64,000 bases of DNA from Pseudomonadota bacterium (GTDB taxonomy: Bacteria; Desulfobacterota; Desulfarculia; Desulfarculales; Desulfarculaceae). The stretch covers positions 62,001 through 126,000 of the forward strand of contig JAHIND010000002.1 in the NCBI GenBank assembly GCA_018896025.1. The letters run 5' to 3'. The notes under the pieces are model-generated. The model saw only the letters and a program-made list of their open reading frames with translations, searched no databases and was not told the DNA's origin. Of the stretch, positions 56,632 to 64,000 are shown in pieces. Numbering within the stretch: position 1 is the stretch's first letter; each line of letters begins with the position of its first letter. A program made the position numbers and the translations under genes.

Positions 56632-57168
56632 TTAGCAGGCCGGGGCCTCGTCCATTTTAAAGGCCTTGAACAAGATGCCATCGCTGACCATGCCCGCCCC
56701 GTGAGACGTGGCGTCGATGATGTCCCCGTCGCTCCAGCCCAGGTCGCGGAGCTTCTGCACGTCCTCGGCAGCGACCTCGTCCGGGGTCTTGATGGCCTTG
56801 AGCACGAACAGGAGCATGGCCTTGTCCTTGTCGGCCAGGGGCGCATTGGCCGGGTCGGCCAAGACCTTGGCCGCCGCGTCCTCGTCCATGATGCCTATGG
56901 CCTTGAGGATCTCCCGGTTCAGGGAGATGCAGTAGTAGTATTTCAGCTCTTCGGCCACCAGCATGCGAATCAGGGCCAACAGAGGCATGCTCAGGTTGGG
57001 GTGACCGCGGAAGTAGCCGAGGGATTGGAGGCGCACACCGATAAGCCCCGGCGAGGAGCTGTACATCTGGAAGGGGGTGGGCACCATGCCCAGCTTTTCG
57101 AACAGGCCGTAGCCTTCCTTCACCTTGCCCTCCGCCTGCTCCGGCGGCACCACTTTGATGATGGCCAT
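56632..57168 (-). CDS. AhpD/carboxymuconolactone decarboxylase-like protein
   Basis: A 178-residue all-helical protein of the AhpD-like superfamily: LGYFRGHPNLSMPLLALIRMLVAEELKYYYCISLNREIL (about 50-88) is the core. The CxxC pair of peroxidase-type members is absent; only one Cys remains (YYYC). So it is not a classical AhpD reductant. It lies between activase and dehydratase subunits and could be a stabilising or redox accessory protein. The in-cluster position is more informative than the family. Confidence 0.8.
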   Translation of the reverse strand: MAIIKVVPPEQAEGKVKEGYGLFEKLGMVPTPFQMYSSSPGLIGVRLQSLGYFRGHPNLSMPLLALIRMLVAEELKYYYCISLNREILKAIGIMDEDAAAKVLADPANAPLADKDKAMLLFVLKAIKTPDEVAAEDVQKLRDLGWSDGDIIDATSHGAGMVSDGILFKAFKMDEAPAC

Positions 57169-57185
57169 AAGTGCTCCTTTTAGGT

Positions 57186-58505
57186 TCAGGCCGCTTCCAG
57201 GGCCTCGAAAAAGGCCTCCAACCTGGTGAGGGCCTGCTCTTCGCTGAAAAAACGGTAGTCGGTTATGTCGGCCTCTATCACCACCGCCGGGATGCCCAGG
57301 CGGTGGCTCAGCAGACGCTTGAGATCATACTGACCCAGGGAATAGGGCTTGCAGGAGCGGGCCGAATGCACCACCAGCCCGTCCACCGCGTATTCCCGCA
57401 CCATCTTTTCCATGAGCCCCAAACGATGCTCCAGATTGTTGTTAAGTATAACCAGGGAGTAAGTCTTGGCCAGGGACTCCCAGGGATGGCTCATGTCCAG
57501 GTGCTTTATGGTCTCGGCCCAGGCGTTGGTGTAGGTGGCGGCCACGAAGTTCATGCCCCTGGCGGCGAACAGCTCGGAGAAGTCGCGAACTTTGTACCAC
57601 ACCGCGATGTTGTCCCACATCAGGCGCTTCTTCTCGTTGGTGATGGCCCCGATGCCCCGCTCCACCCGGTCGGTCAGCTCGGCCAGAAGTATCTCGTAAT
57701 AATCCTGGGCCACGGGCAGGCCCCGGAGGCTCACCACCGGGGCCAGGTGCACAAAGGCGTCGAAGATGGTCATGGGCGCGGGGCGGGTCTGCATGGTCTC
57801 CAGGCACTGGCCCCAGAGCTGGCTGGTGGATTTGCTCAGCTCGGCCAGGCGCATGAAGCGCTCCATGTTGAAGGCCTTGCCTGCCGCCTTTTCCAAGACC
57901 GGAATCATCTCCAGGATCTGGTCCTTCATGTAGGCGATGTTCGCCTCGGTGATCTCGCCGTAGTTGAAGGGGGTGTCGAAGAGCACCAGGGGGATGTTCA
58001 GGCGATGGGCCAGCACCTTGTACCAGTAGACCACGGTCTGGCAGATGTTATTGGAGCAGAACAAGAGGTCCGGCTTGGGCAGCTTGCCCGCCGGGGTCTT
58101 GCCGGAGAAGAAGTGCCCCAGGTCCACCCGGGCGTAGGAGCAAAGGTCGGGCGAATAGCCCTCTTCCTCGGCGGCGACGCACAGCTCCGGCCCCATTTTC
58201 TGGGCTCCGCACAGGGCCCCGTGGTTTTCGGGGTAGATGGTGTAGAAGTCAAAGGCCCTGAGCAGCTCCACCGGCGCGCCGCTGGTCACCCAGGCCACTG
58301 GCCTAGCCCCCGGCGCAAAGCGCGAGAGGTAATAGTGCCGGGTCATGATCTCCTTGAGCCGCGCGGCGCACTTCAGCGGCGGCCCGAAATCCGGGTTGGC
58401 CTTGCGGGGTTTGCGCTTTCCCTTGGTGGCCTTGGCCAGGGAGAGCATGGCCGGGAATCCCAGATCCTTCATGAACTGCATGCGGGCCTTGGCGCTCAGG
58501 CTCAT
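57186..58505 (-). CDS. 2-hydroxyacyl-CoA dehydratase family subunit (larger)
   Basis: I start at the ATG at 58505 (overlap ATGA with the upstream subunit), giving 439 residues. The HgdA/B or BcrB/C-like pattern is visible: VTSGAPVELLRAFDFYTIYPENHG, CSYAR, LFCSNNICQTVVYWY, NYGEITE, and near the end VVHSARSCKPYSLGQYDLK with a cluster Cys. Such subunits carry a 4Fe-4S (or double-cubane) cluster that receives the activated electron. Substrate is unknown. Upstream in-frame extension is a shadow of the neighbour. Confidence 0.9.
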   Translation of the reverse strand: MSLSAKARMQFMKDLGFPAMLSLAKATKGKRKPRKANPDFGPPLKCAARLKEIMTRHYYLSRFAPGARPVAWVTSGAPVELLRAFDFYTIYPENHGALCGAQKMGPELCVAAEEEGYSPDLCSYARVDLGHFFSGKTPAGKLPKPDLLFCSNNICQTVVYWYKVLAHRLNIPLVLFDTPFNYGEITEANIAYMKDQILEMIPVLEKAAGKAFNMERFMRLAELSKSTSQLWGQCLETMQTRPAPMTIFDAFVHLAPVVSLRGLPVAQDYYEILLAELTDRVERGIGAITNEKKRLMWDNIAVWYKVRDFSELFAARGMNFVAATYTNAWAETIKHLDMSHPWESLAKTYSLVILNNNLEHRLGLMEKMVREYAVDGLVVHSARSCKPYSLGQYDLKRLLSHRLGIPAVVIEADITDYRFFSEEQALTRLEAFFEALEAA

Positions 58506-59596
58506 GACAACATCTCCCCGAAGGCCTCCAGGCGGGTCGCCGCCTGTCCTCCCACCTCCTGGTTCACATCTACCTCCAGCACCAGGCTGGGCAGCCCCGC
58601 CTCCTTGAGGCCCCGCCGCAGCTCGGGCAAATCGAACAGCTCGGGCTCGCAGAACTTGACCACGCTGAACACCACCCCCTGGGCCCCGCCGCTTTGGGCC
58701 AGCCCTCCCAGCCACTCCAGACGCTCGCTCAGGGAAGAGCCACGGGTGCTGCACGGCGGCATGGCCAGGAAACAATCGGCCAGGGCCTCCAGGGGGCCGC
58801 CCTTTCCCGGCGGGGGGTAGAGCAGGCGGCGGCTCATGGAGAGCAGGTCATCGTGCACCACCCGCAAATCCAGGCCGTCCAGGGTCTCCATGAGGTCCGG
58901 CGGGCTGGGCAGCACCCCGCTGAGGAGTATGCCCTGGCCCTGTGGGCCGCCCTGGGCGGGAGCCTCATTCAGCCAGGCCTCCAGCAGGGGGATGTAGTCC
59001 TGGGGGTGCAGGTATTCCCCGGCGCGCAACAGGCGGTAAAACTCCGCCGCGCCCACCCCCAGCTCACCGGCCGCCCGGCGGGCGTAGGCCCGGGCGTAGA
59101 GCTCGGACAGGCGGCGGCTCCACTCCAGGGCCTGCTCCATGGCTCCCTCGGGCGCGGGCCCGAAGATCAGGGCCAGGTCGTCTTCCAGGGCCTGGAGTTG
59201 GCTCACGTAAAAGCCCTTGGCCGCCGCCGCGAAGGGGGCCTTGGGGTTGTAGAAAAACAGGCTGGGCGCGGGCGGCTCCAAATAGTCGGCCACCAGGGAG
59301 GCCAGGTTTTGCAGGGAGTCGCAGGTGTGGGGGAACAGGATGGCCCCCACCTCGTCCATGCCCCCGGCCAGCAGAAGCTCCAAGCCCTGGCGCACCACCG
59401 AACAGATGTAGGGTTGCAAGTGGCCCTGGGCCCTGGCCGGGGCCAGGGGCGGGTCCCAGACCTCCATGGGCAGCACCCCGTGGGCCCAGAGCAGCTCCTT
59501 GGGGTATTGGGCGGGAAACACGGCGCACACCTTGCCGCCGCCGCCGCGCCACTGTTTAAAATAATCGCCTCGGCTGGGAAGCTGGGCTGGGCTCAT
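58502..59596 (-). CDS. 2-hydroxyacyl-CoA dehydratase family subunit (smaller)
   Basis: From the ATG at 59596 (GAGG site) the protein has 364 residues, the size of HgdB/FldC-type partners. Family marks: FPAQYPKELLWAHGVLPMEVWDPP, LFPHTCDSLQNLA (cluster Cys), a middle region GILLSGVLPSPPDLMETL, and VVFSVVKFCEPELFDLPELRRGL (second Cys). It should pair with the 439-residue subunit. The 364/439 pair and single activase fit a reductive dehydratase or a Bcr-like reductase of unknown substrate. Genes overlap by four bases. Confidence 0.9.
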   Translation of the reverse strand: MSPAQLPSRGDYFKQWRGGGGKVCAVFPAQYPKELLWAHGVLPMEVWDPPLAPARAQGHLQPYICSVVRQGLELLLAGGMDEVGAILFPHTCDSLQNLASLVADYLEPPAPSLFFYNPKAPFAAAAKGFYVSQLQALEDDLALIFGPAPEGAMEQALEWSRRLSELYARAYARRAAGELGVGAAEFYRLLRAGEYLHPQDYIPLLEAWLNEAPAQGGPQGQGILLSGVLPSPPDLMETLDGLDLRVVHDDLLSMSRRLLYPPPGKGGPLEALADCFLAMPPCSTRGSSLSERLEWLGGLAQSGGAQGVVFSVVKFCEPELFDLPELRRGLKEAGLPSLVLEVDVNQEVGGQAATRLEAFGEMLS

Positions 59597-59673
59597 AGGG
59601 CCTCGCATATGGTCTTGATAGGGTTGGCCGTGCGGTGGCAGCAGTATAGGTTGGCCGCGCCCGCCAATGCAAC

Positions 59674-60297
59674 TTATGAGTCGGTTTCACCCCTTGGGCC
59701 GCCCGCCGCCCAGGCGTTGCGCCCGCCGTCGCGGATGGCCCCGCCCTCGCCGGGGTAGACCACCTTGTCCTCGGCGGTGCTGGCCGCGGTGACTGGGGGC
59801 CACATGCCGGGCCGGGGCTCGGGCCCTTCCAGGGCCTCGGCGCAGGGCTCGTGGTCGGCCATCACCGGGTTTTGGCGCAAGTCATCGCCCGGCACGTCCC
59901 AGGAGAATTCGATGGCGATACCGTTGGGGTCAAAGGCATATAAGGAATGGATGAAGCCGTGGTCGATGACCTCACTGACCCAGAAATCCGCCGCCTCCAG
60001 GCGGTCCTTGATCGCCCACAGGTCGTCCTGCTCCTGAACCCCCATGGACACATGGTCGAACGCGTAGGGGCCCTTCACCGGCACCCCGTGGTCCTTTTCC
60101 TGCCTGGGCTCCACCCCAGGCCACTCGAAAAAGGCGATGTAGTCGTTGGGGCCCAGTTCAAAAAAGTAGTGGCGGTAGCCTGGCTTACCCAGTCCGCCCA
60201 CCAGGCGCAGGCCCAACAGGTCGCGCCAAAAGCGGATGGTGGCCGGCATGTCGCCGGTGGCCAGGGCCAGGTGGTTCACTCCCTTGTATCGGATCAT
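59674..60297 (-). CDS. VOC/glyoxalase-fold metalloenzyme
   Basis: A 207-residue protein from the ATG at 60297. Two beta-alpha-beta-beta-beta modules have metal ligand candidates His (GVNHLAL, about residue 8), Glu (FFEW), His (AFDHVSM) and Glu (IAIEFSW, near residue 131), so it could be a glyoxalase, epimerase or dioxygenase-like enzyme. The last 60 residues are extra, Pro/Gly rich and probably disordered. It starts the minus-strand cluster with the dehydratase, 77 bases upstream. Substrate unknown; methylmalonyl-CoA epimerase-like chemistry is possible but not shown. Confidence 0.8.
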   Translation of the reverse strand: MIRYKGVNHLALATGDMPATIRFWRDLLGLRLVGGLGKPGYRHYFFELGPNDYIAFFEWPGVEPRQEKDHGVPVKGPYAFDHVSMGVQEQDDLWAIKDRLEAADFWVSEVIDHGFIHSLYAFDPNGIAIEFSWDVPGDDLRQNPVMADHEPCAEALEGPEPRPGMWPPVTAASTAEDKVVYPGEGGAIRDGGRNAWAAGGPRGETDS

Positions 60298-60604
60298 GGA
60301 CGCGCTCCCGGTTGGCTTGTGGTTTGCCCAAAGGGGTATTTTCATTTTAGCCGCAGGGGGCCCGGTGGGCCACACCCTCTTGCCCCGAGGCCGCCGCGCC
60401 CAATAAAGCCGCTGCTTTTAATGGTTAAAAGCTTGACTGCCCAGGGGGGCCTGTGTTAAATATTGCCACTGATGTTCAGGCGCTAAACCCTCTATTGCAC
60501 TGATAATTGCACGCTTTTCCTCGGCGGGCGGGCCAGGCGGTCAAAACGACAAGACACGCCGTCGCCGGCAGCGGAAGAGGCGGAGGCCAAACGGCATAAG
60601 TGAA
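60298..60604. other. 307-base divergent spacer before the dsr locus
   Basis: No protein gene of note. It separates the VOC gene (minus) from the RsbRD_N gene (plus) and holds the promoter at 60433-60461, leaving a leader of about 137 bases. The leader has a GC-rich block and no clear riboswitch motif. Confidence 0.55.
60433..60461 (+). promoter_or_regulatory. Promoter of the rsbRD_N-dsrMKJOP transcript
   Basis: TTGACT (60433-60438), 17 bases, TTAAAT (60456-60461). Five and four of six matches at ideal spacing. Transcription would begin near 60468. Confidence 0.55.
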
Positions 60605-61135
60605 ATGAAGCTCAAGACATTATTGGCCAAACACAAATCCGCCCTGATCTCGCGGTGGGTCGACGCTATTGTGGAGACCTATCCGTCCGAAACCGCCAAG
60701 TTTCTGAAAAGCAAAAAAGATCAGTTTAGTAACCCGGTGGGTCACACCATCGTGGCTGAAACCAAAAATTTGTTTGATCAGGTGCTGGAGGGTGTGGACC
60801 GCGAAAAGGTGACCCCGTTCCTGGACCGCATCATCCGGATCAGGGCCATCCAGGAGTTCACCCCGTCCCAGGCGATTTCTTTCGTATTTTCACTGAAATA
60901 TATTATACGAGAGGTCGTGGGCCCCGAGATCGACACCGAGGACCTGGATCAGGAGTTGGTGGATCTGGAGGCGACCCTGGACTTCATGGCCCTGGTGGCC
61001 TTTGACATTTACATGTCCTGCCGAGAGCAGGTATACGACATTAGGGCCAAGGAAGTGCAGCAGAACGCTTTTCTGTTGCTAAAACGCGCCAATTTGTTAG
61101 TGGAAAAGCCCGGCCCCAAGCCGGAAGACTCGTGA
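60605..61135 (+). CDS. RsbRD N-terminal domain protein upstream of dsrM
   Basis: A 176-residue soluble helical protein with the pattern LLAKHKSALISRWVDAIVETYP...SNPVGHTI at the start, which I recognise as the RsbRD_N (globin-like sensor) domain; no STAS domain follows. A gene of this type precedes dsrMKJOP in several sulfate reducers. It may sense redox state or regulate the Dsr complex, but this is unproven. It is 41 bases from dsrM and probably in the same transcript. Confidence 0.78.
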   Translation: MKLKTLLAKHKSALISRWVDAIVETYPSETAKFLKSKKDQFSNPVGHTIVAETKNLFDQVLEGVDREKVTPFLDRIIRIRAIQEFTPSQAISFVFSLKYIIREVVGPEIDTEDLDQELVDLEATLDFMALVAFDIYMSCREQVYDIRAKEVQQNAFLLLKRANLLVEKPGPKPEDS

Positions 61136-61176
61136 CGCCAACTAACCAAGGCTAACCGAAACGAGGTAGCAGTAGA

Positions 61177-62277
61177 ATGATTGGTTTCCTATTCAGCCTA
61201 GTCGCCGTGCTGGTGCTCGTAGGGATAGCGCTGGTGGGTGTGGGGGGCCTTGGCCTCAAGGTCCTCTTCGGGGTGATCATCCCCTACGCGGCGGTGCTCA
61301 CCTTCTTCGCGGGGCTGGTCTACCGTGTGGTGGACTGGGCCCGCTCGCCGGTGCCGTTCCGCATCCCCACCACCTGCGGACAGGAAAAATCCCTGGCTTG
61401 GATCAAGCCCAACAAGATCGACAACCCCTGCAGCACCGGCGCAGTCGTGCTCAGGATGATCTTCGAGGTGCTTACCTTCCGTAGCCTTTTCCGCAACATG
61501 AAGCTGGATTACCGTGAGGGCCCCAAGATCCGCTACAGCTCGGAGAAATTCCTCTGGCTGTTCGCGTTGATGTTCCACTACGCCTTCTTGGTGGTAATCC
61601 TCCGGCACCTGCGCTTCTTCACCGAGCCCATCGCCCTATGGCAGCAGACCCTGGAGCACCTGGACGGCTTCCTGGAGTTCAACCTGGCGTCCTTCGCCAT
61701 CGGACTCCCCACCATCCAGCTCAGCGGCCTGGTGCTCCTGGGCGGGGTGACCTTGCTGCTGGTAAGGCGCATCATCGTCCCCACCGTGCGCTACATCTCC
61801 CTGGCCGCGGACTGGTTCCCCCTGTTCCTGATCACCTTCATCTGTCTCACCGGCATCCTGGCCCGCTACGTGTTCAGGATCGACGTGGTCAAGGTGAAGG
61901 AAATGGCCATGGGCCTGGCCACCTTCCATCCGGTGGTGCCCGACGGAATCAGCGTGTGGTTCTACATCCACTTCTTCCTGGTGTGCGTCTTGTTCGCCTA
62001 CTTCCCCTTCAGCAAGCTCATGCACCTGGGGGGCGTGTTCCTCAGCCCCACCCGCAACTTGGTGAACAACAGCCGCGCGGTGCGCCACGTCAACCCCTGG
62101 AGCTACCCCGTCAAGACTCACAGCTATCAAGAGTACGAGGATGACTTCCGGGAGCAGATGGTCGAGGCGGGCCTGCCTGTGGACAAATCCTTGGAAGAGG
62201 CCGCAGCCGAGAAGGCCGCCAAGGAGGCGCCGGCCGCACCAGAGACTCAGGAGACTGAGGAGAAGAGGGAAGAGTAA
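61177..62277 (+). CDS. dsrM: DsrM, membrane cytochrome b subunit of DsrMKJOP
   Basis: A 366-residue NarI-like integral membrane protein with about six transmembrane helices (from residue 3 onwards, then about 25-50, 125-145, 175-205, 210-235 and 260-290). His residues in LMFHYAFLVVILRHLRF (about 129-145) and in the helix near YIHFF (about 262) are haem b ligands. The C-terminal 60 residues are soluble and Glu/Ala rich. It passes electrons between menaquinol and DsrK in the sulfite reduction pathway. dsrK follows after two bases. Confidence 0.95.
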   Translation: MIGFLFSLVAVLVLVGIALVGVGGLGLKVLFGVIIPYAAVLTFFAGLVYRVVDWARSPVPFRIPTTCGQEKSLAWIKPNKIDNPCSTGAVVLRMIFEVLTFRSLFRNMKLDYREGPKIRYSSEKFLWLFALMFHYAFLVVILRHLRFFTEPIALWQQTLEHLDGFLEFNLASFAIGLPTIQLSGLVLLGGVTLLLVRRIIVPTVRYISLAADWFPLFLITFICLTGILARYVFRIDVVKVKEMAMGLATFHPVVPDGISVWFYIHFFLVCVLFAYFPFSKLMHLGGVFLSPTRNLVNNSRAVRHVNPWSYPVKTHSYQEYEDDFREQMVEAGLPVDKSLEEAAAEKAAKEAPAAPETQETEEKREE

Positions 62278-62279
62278 TC

Positions 62280-63935
62280 ATGGGTGCCAAAACTCCTAGT
62301 CCAAAAGTAGTCGGTCAGATAGATCACCATCCCCCGGCAAAGGGGTGGATGGACACTAAGCCCGAGTTCAAGCCGGGCAACTTCCTCTATGCCGGCAAGG
62401 CCTCGGCCCTGGAGACCGTAGGCTTGGCCAACCCCCGGGACTGGTCGCCCACTGACGACGACTGGAAGCTGCCGGCCGACTGGAAGGGCATCGTCCGCGA
62501 AGGCATGGCCGAGCGCCTGCAGCGTTTCCGCAGCTTCAAGCTGTTCATGGACATCTGCGTGCGCTGCGGGGCCTGCGCCGACAAGTGCCACTTCTTTATC
62601 GGAAGCGGCGATCCCAAGAACATGCCGGTCTTACGCGCCGAGCTGATCCGCAGCATCTACCGCGGCGAAATGAAGACCGCGGGCAAGATTCTGGGCAAGC
62701 TGGCCGGCGGGCGCAAGCTCACCGAAGATGTGATCAAGGAGTGGTTCTACTACTTCTACCAATGCACCGAGTGTCGCCGCTGCAGCGTGTTCTGCCCCTA
62801 CGGCATAGACACCGCCGAGATCACCATCATCGCCCGGGAGATCCTCAACCTGCTGGGCACCAACATCGACTGGATCGCCTCTCCGGTGGCCAACTGCTTC
62901 ATGACCGGTAACCACCTGGGCCTCAAACCCCACACCTTCAAAGAAAATATCGAGTACCTGGTGGACGATATTGAAGAGTACGCCGGGGTGAGAATCGAAC
63001 CCACCTTCAACCGCAAGGGGGCCGAGATCCTGTTCGTGACCCCCTCGGGCGACGTCTTCGCCGAGCCGGGCATCTACACCCTCATGGGCTATTTGATGCT
63101 CTTTGAACACATCGGCCTGGACTACACCTGGTCCACCTACGCCTCCGAGGGCGGCAACTTCGGCTTCTTCACCTCCCACGAGATGATGAAGCGCCTCAAC
63201 GCCAAGATGTACGCCGAGTCCAAGCGCCTGGGGGTCAAATGGATCCTGGGCGGCGAGTGCGGCCACATGTGGCGGGTGGTGCACCAATACATGGACACCT
63301 TGAACGGCCCGGCCGACTGGTTGGAGCAGCCCGTCAGCCCGCTGACCGGCACGCGCTTCGAAAACGCGGCCTCCACCAAGATGGTGCACATCACCGAGTT
63401 CACCGCCGACCTGATCAAGAACAACAAGCTCAAGCTTGACCCCAGCCAGAACGACCACATCATCCCCACCTTCCATGACTCCTGCAACACCAGCCGGGGC
63501 ATGGGCATGTTGGAGGAGCCACGCTACGTCCTCAATAACGTGTGCAACAACTTCGTGGACATGGCTCCCCAGGTGATTCGGGAAAACACCTTCTGCTGCG
63601 GATCGGGCTCGGGCCTCAACGCCGGTGAATACCTGGAGATGCGCTTCAGGGGCGGTCTGCCCCGGGCCAACGCGGTCAAGCGGGTGCATGAGGACCACGG
63701 AGTAAACATGCTCTCGTGCGTCTGCGCCATCGACCGCGCGGTGTTCCCAGCGCTCATGGACTACTGGGTGCCGGGAGTGGGCGTCTGCGGGGTCAGCGAG
63801 TTGGTTGCCAACGCCCTGGTCATGGAAGGCCAAGGCGAGCGCGAGTACAACCTGCGCGGCGAAGAGAACCCTTCTTACAAGCCGCCCGCAGAGGATGAAG
63901 CCTCAGCCGAAGCCGGAGAGGAGGGTGAGGAGTAA
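62280..63935 (+). CDS. dsrK: DsrK, HdrD-like iron-sulfur subunit of DsrMKJOP
   Basis: A 551-residue soluble protein. Two 4Fe-4S motifs CVRCGACADKC (about 93-103) and CTECRRCSVFC (about 162-172), then two CCG-type segments: FHDSCN (about 397-402) and FCCGSGSG (about 437-444), which ligate the noncubane 4Fe-4S cluster for disulfide reduction, as in HdrB/HdrD. Its substrate is the DsrC trisulfide, the last step of sulfite reduction, coupled to menaquinone via DsrM. The stop overlaps the dsrJ start (TAATG). Confidence 0.96.
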   Translation: MGAKTPSPKVVGQIDHHPPAKGWMDTKPEFKPGNFLYAGKASALETVGLANPRDWSPTDDDWKLPADWKGIVREGMAERLQRFRSFKLFMDICVRCGACADKCHFFIGSGDPKNMPVLRAELIRSIYRGEMKTAGKILGKLAGGRKLTEDVIKEWFYYFYQCTECRRCSVFCPYGIDTAEITIIAREILNLLGTNIDWIASPVANCFMTGNHLGLKPHTFKENIEYLVDDIEEYAGVRIEPTFNRKGAEILFVTPSGDVFAEPGIYTLMGYLMLFEHIGLDYTWSTYASEGGNFGFFTSHEMMKRLNAKMYAESKRLGVKWILGGECGHMWRVVHQYMDTLNGPADWLEQPVSPLTGTRFENAASTKMVHITEFTADLIKNNKLKLDPSQNDHIIPTFHDSCNTSRGMGMLEEPRYVLNNVCNNFVDMAPQVIRENTFCCGSGSGLNAGEYLEMRFRGGLPRANAVKRVHEDHGVNMLSCVCAIDRAVFPALMDYWVPGVGVCGVSELVANALVMEGQGEREYNLRGEENPSYKPPAEDEASAEAGEEGEE

Positions 63936-64000
63936 TGTACGACAGCGGCAAAATAATTACCGGCCTGGTCATTTTCCTGGCCATCTTCACCTATCCCTTG
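63935..64000 (+). CDS. dsrJ: DsrJ, N-terminal fragment (window edge)
   Basis: Only 22 residues are in the window: MYDSGKIITGLVIFLAIFTYPL, one uncleaved signal-anchor-like segment. DsrJ is the triheme periplasmic cytochrome c of DsrMKJOP; haem motifs are beyond the edge. The call relies on the overlap with dsrK and the N-terminal anchor. Confidence 0.85.
   Translation, partial: MYDSGKIITGLVIFLAIFTYPL

Noticed and set aside
55597..59596. Class I benzoyl-CoA reductase (bcrABCD)
   Set aside because: That enzyme has two ASKHA subunits; only one, of HgdC size with the classical two cluster cysteines, is present here, so the dehydratase type is preferred.

Overview
The window looks like a high-GC Desulfobacterota (deltaproteobacterial) sulfate reducer. 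The right end carries the dsrMKJOP locus (dsrM and dsrK complete, dsrJ cut by the window edge) and an ATP-dependent 2-hydroxyacyl-CoA dehydratase-type gene cluster. A strict-anaerobe hybrid-cluster protein and a GAF/AAA+ regulator are also present. A member of the Desulfarculales is my best guess; this rests on gene content and composition, not on a database comparison.

Region 1 (1 to about 38.35 kb) is most of a Mu-like transposable prophage lying on the minus strand. Its left (early) end is at about 38.35 kb and its right end is beyond base 1. In phage order it carries: a CI/LexA-like repressor on the plus strand; a divergent Cro/Ner-like regulator with an array of 14-bp operators between them; small regulators; a MuA-type DDE transposase and MuB-type ATPase; small accessory genes, including a D12-class adenine methyltransferase and a SemiSWEET-like PQ-loop protein; an AT-rich three-gene cargo; a lysis cassette; terminase subunits; a portal fused to a Mu gpF-like domain; a Com-like zinc protein; a protease with a nested scaffold; lambda-type decoration and major capsid proteins; and a long non-contractile type tail module. 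The tail module includes a canonical -1 frameshift heptamer and a 1302-residue tape measure. Most late genes overlap by ATGA or TGATG, so they form one long translationally coupled operon.

The AT-rich cargo (24.2-27.9 kb) encodes a DUF4297-like nuclease, a winged-helix middle component and an SMC-like ABC ATPase. This is the gene layout of an ABC-three-component (ABC-3C) conflict system, and it is the clearest candidate defence system in the window.

Region 2 (38.4-44.9 kb) is a type III restriction-modification operon (mod, res) followed by a DUF3644 gene, between the prophage and a tRNA-Leu(UAA). Region 3 (45.4-54.5 kb) is host backbone: a polyprenyl diphosphate synthase, an ANTAR regulator, hcp, a NifA-like AAA+ regulator with a degraded GAFTGA loop and Walker B, an acyl-CoA ligase with a perfect consensus promoter, and a NYN-Zn-cold-shock fusion protein. 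Between the regulator and the ligase lies a candidate sigma54-driven small RNA with exposed anti-Shine-Dalgarno segments. Region 4 (54.5-60.3 kb) is the dehydratase cluster: aldo/keto reductase, activase, AhpD-like protein, two dehydratase subunits and a VOC protein. Region 5 (60.4-64.0 kb) is an RsbRD_N-domain gene plus dsrM, dsrK and the start of dsrJ.

All identifications are by reading translations and motifs; no similarity search was run. Domain family names are from recall of family signatures.
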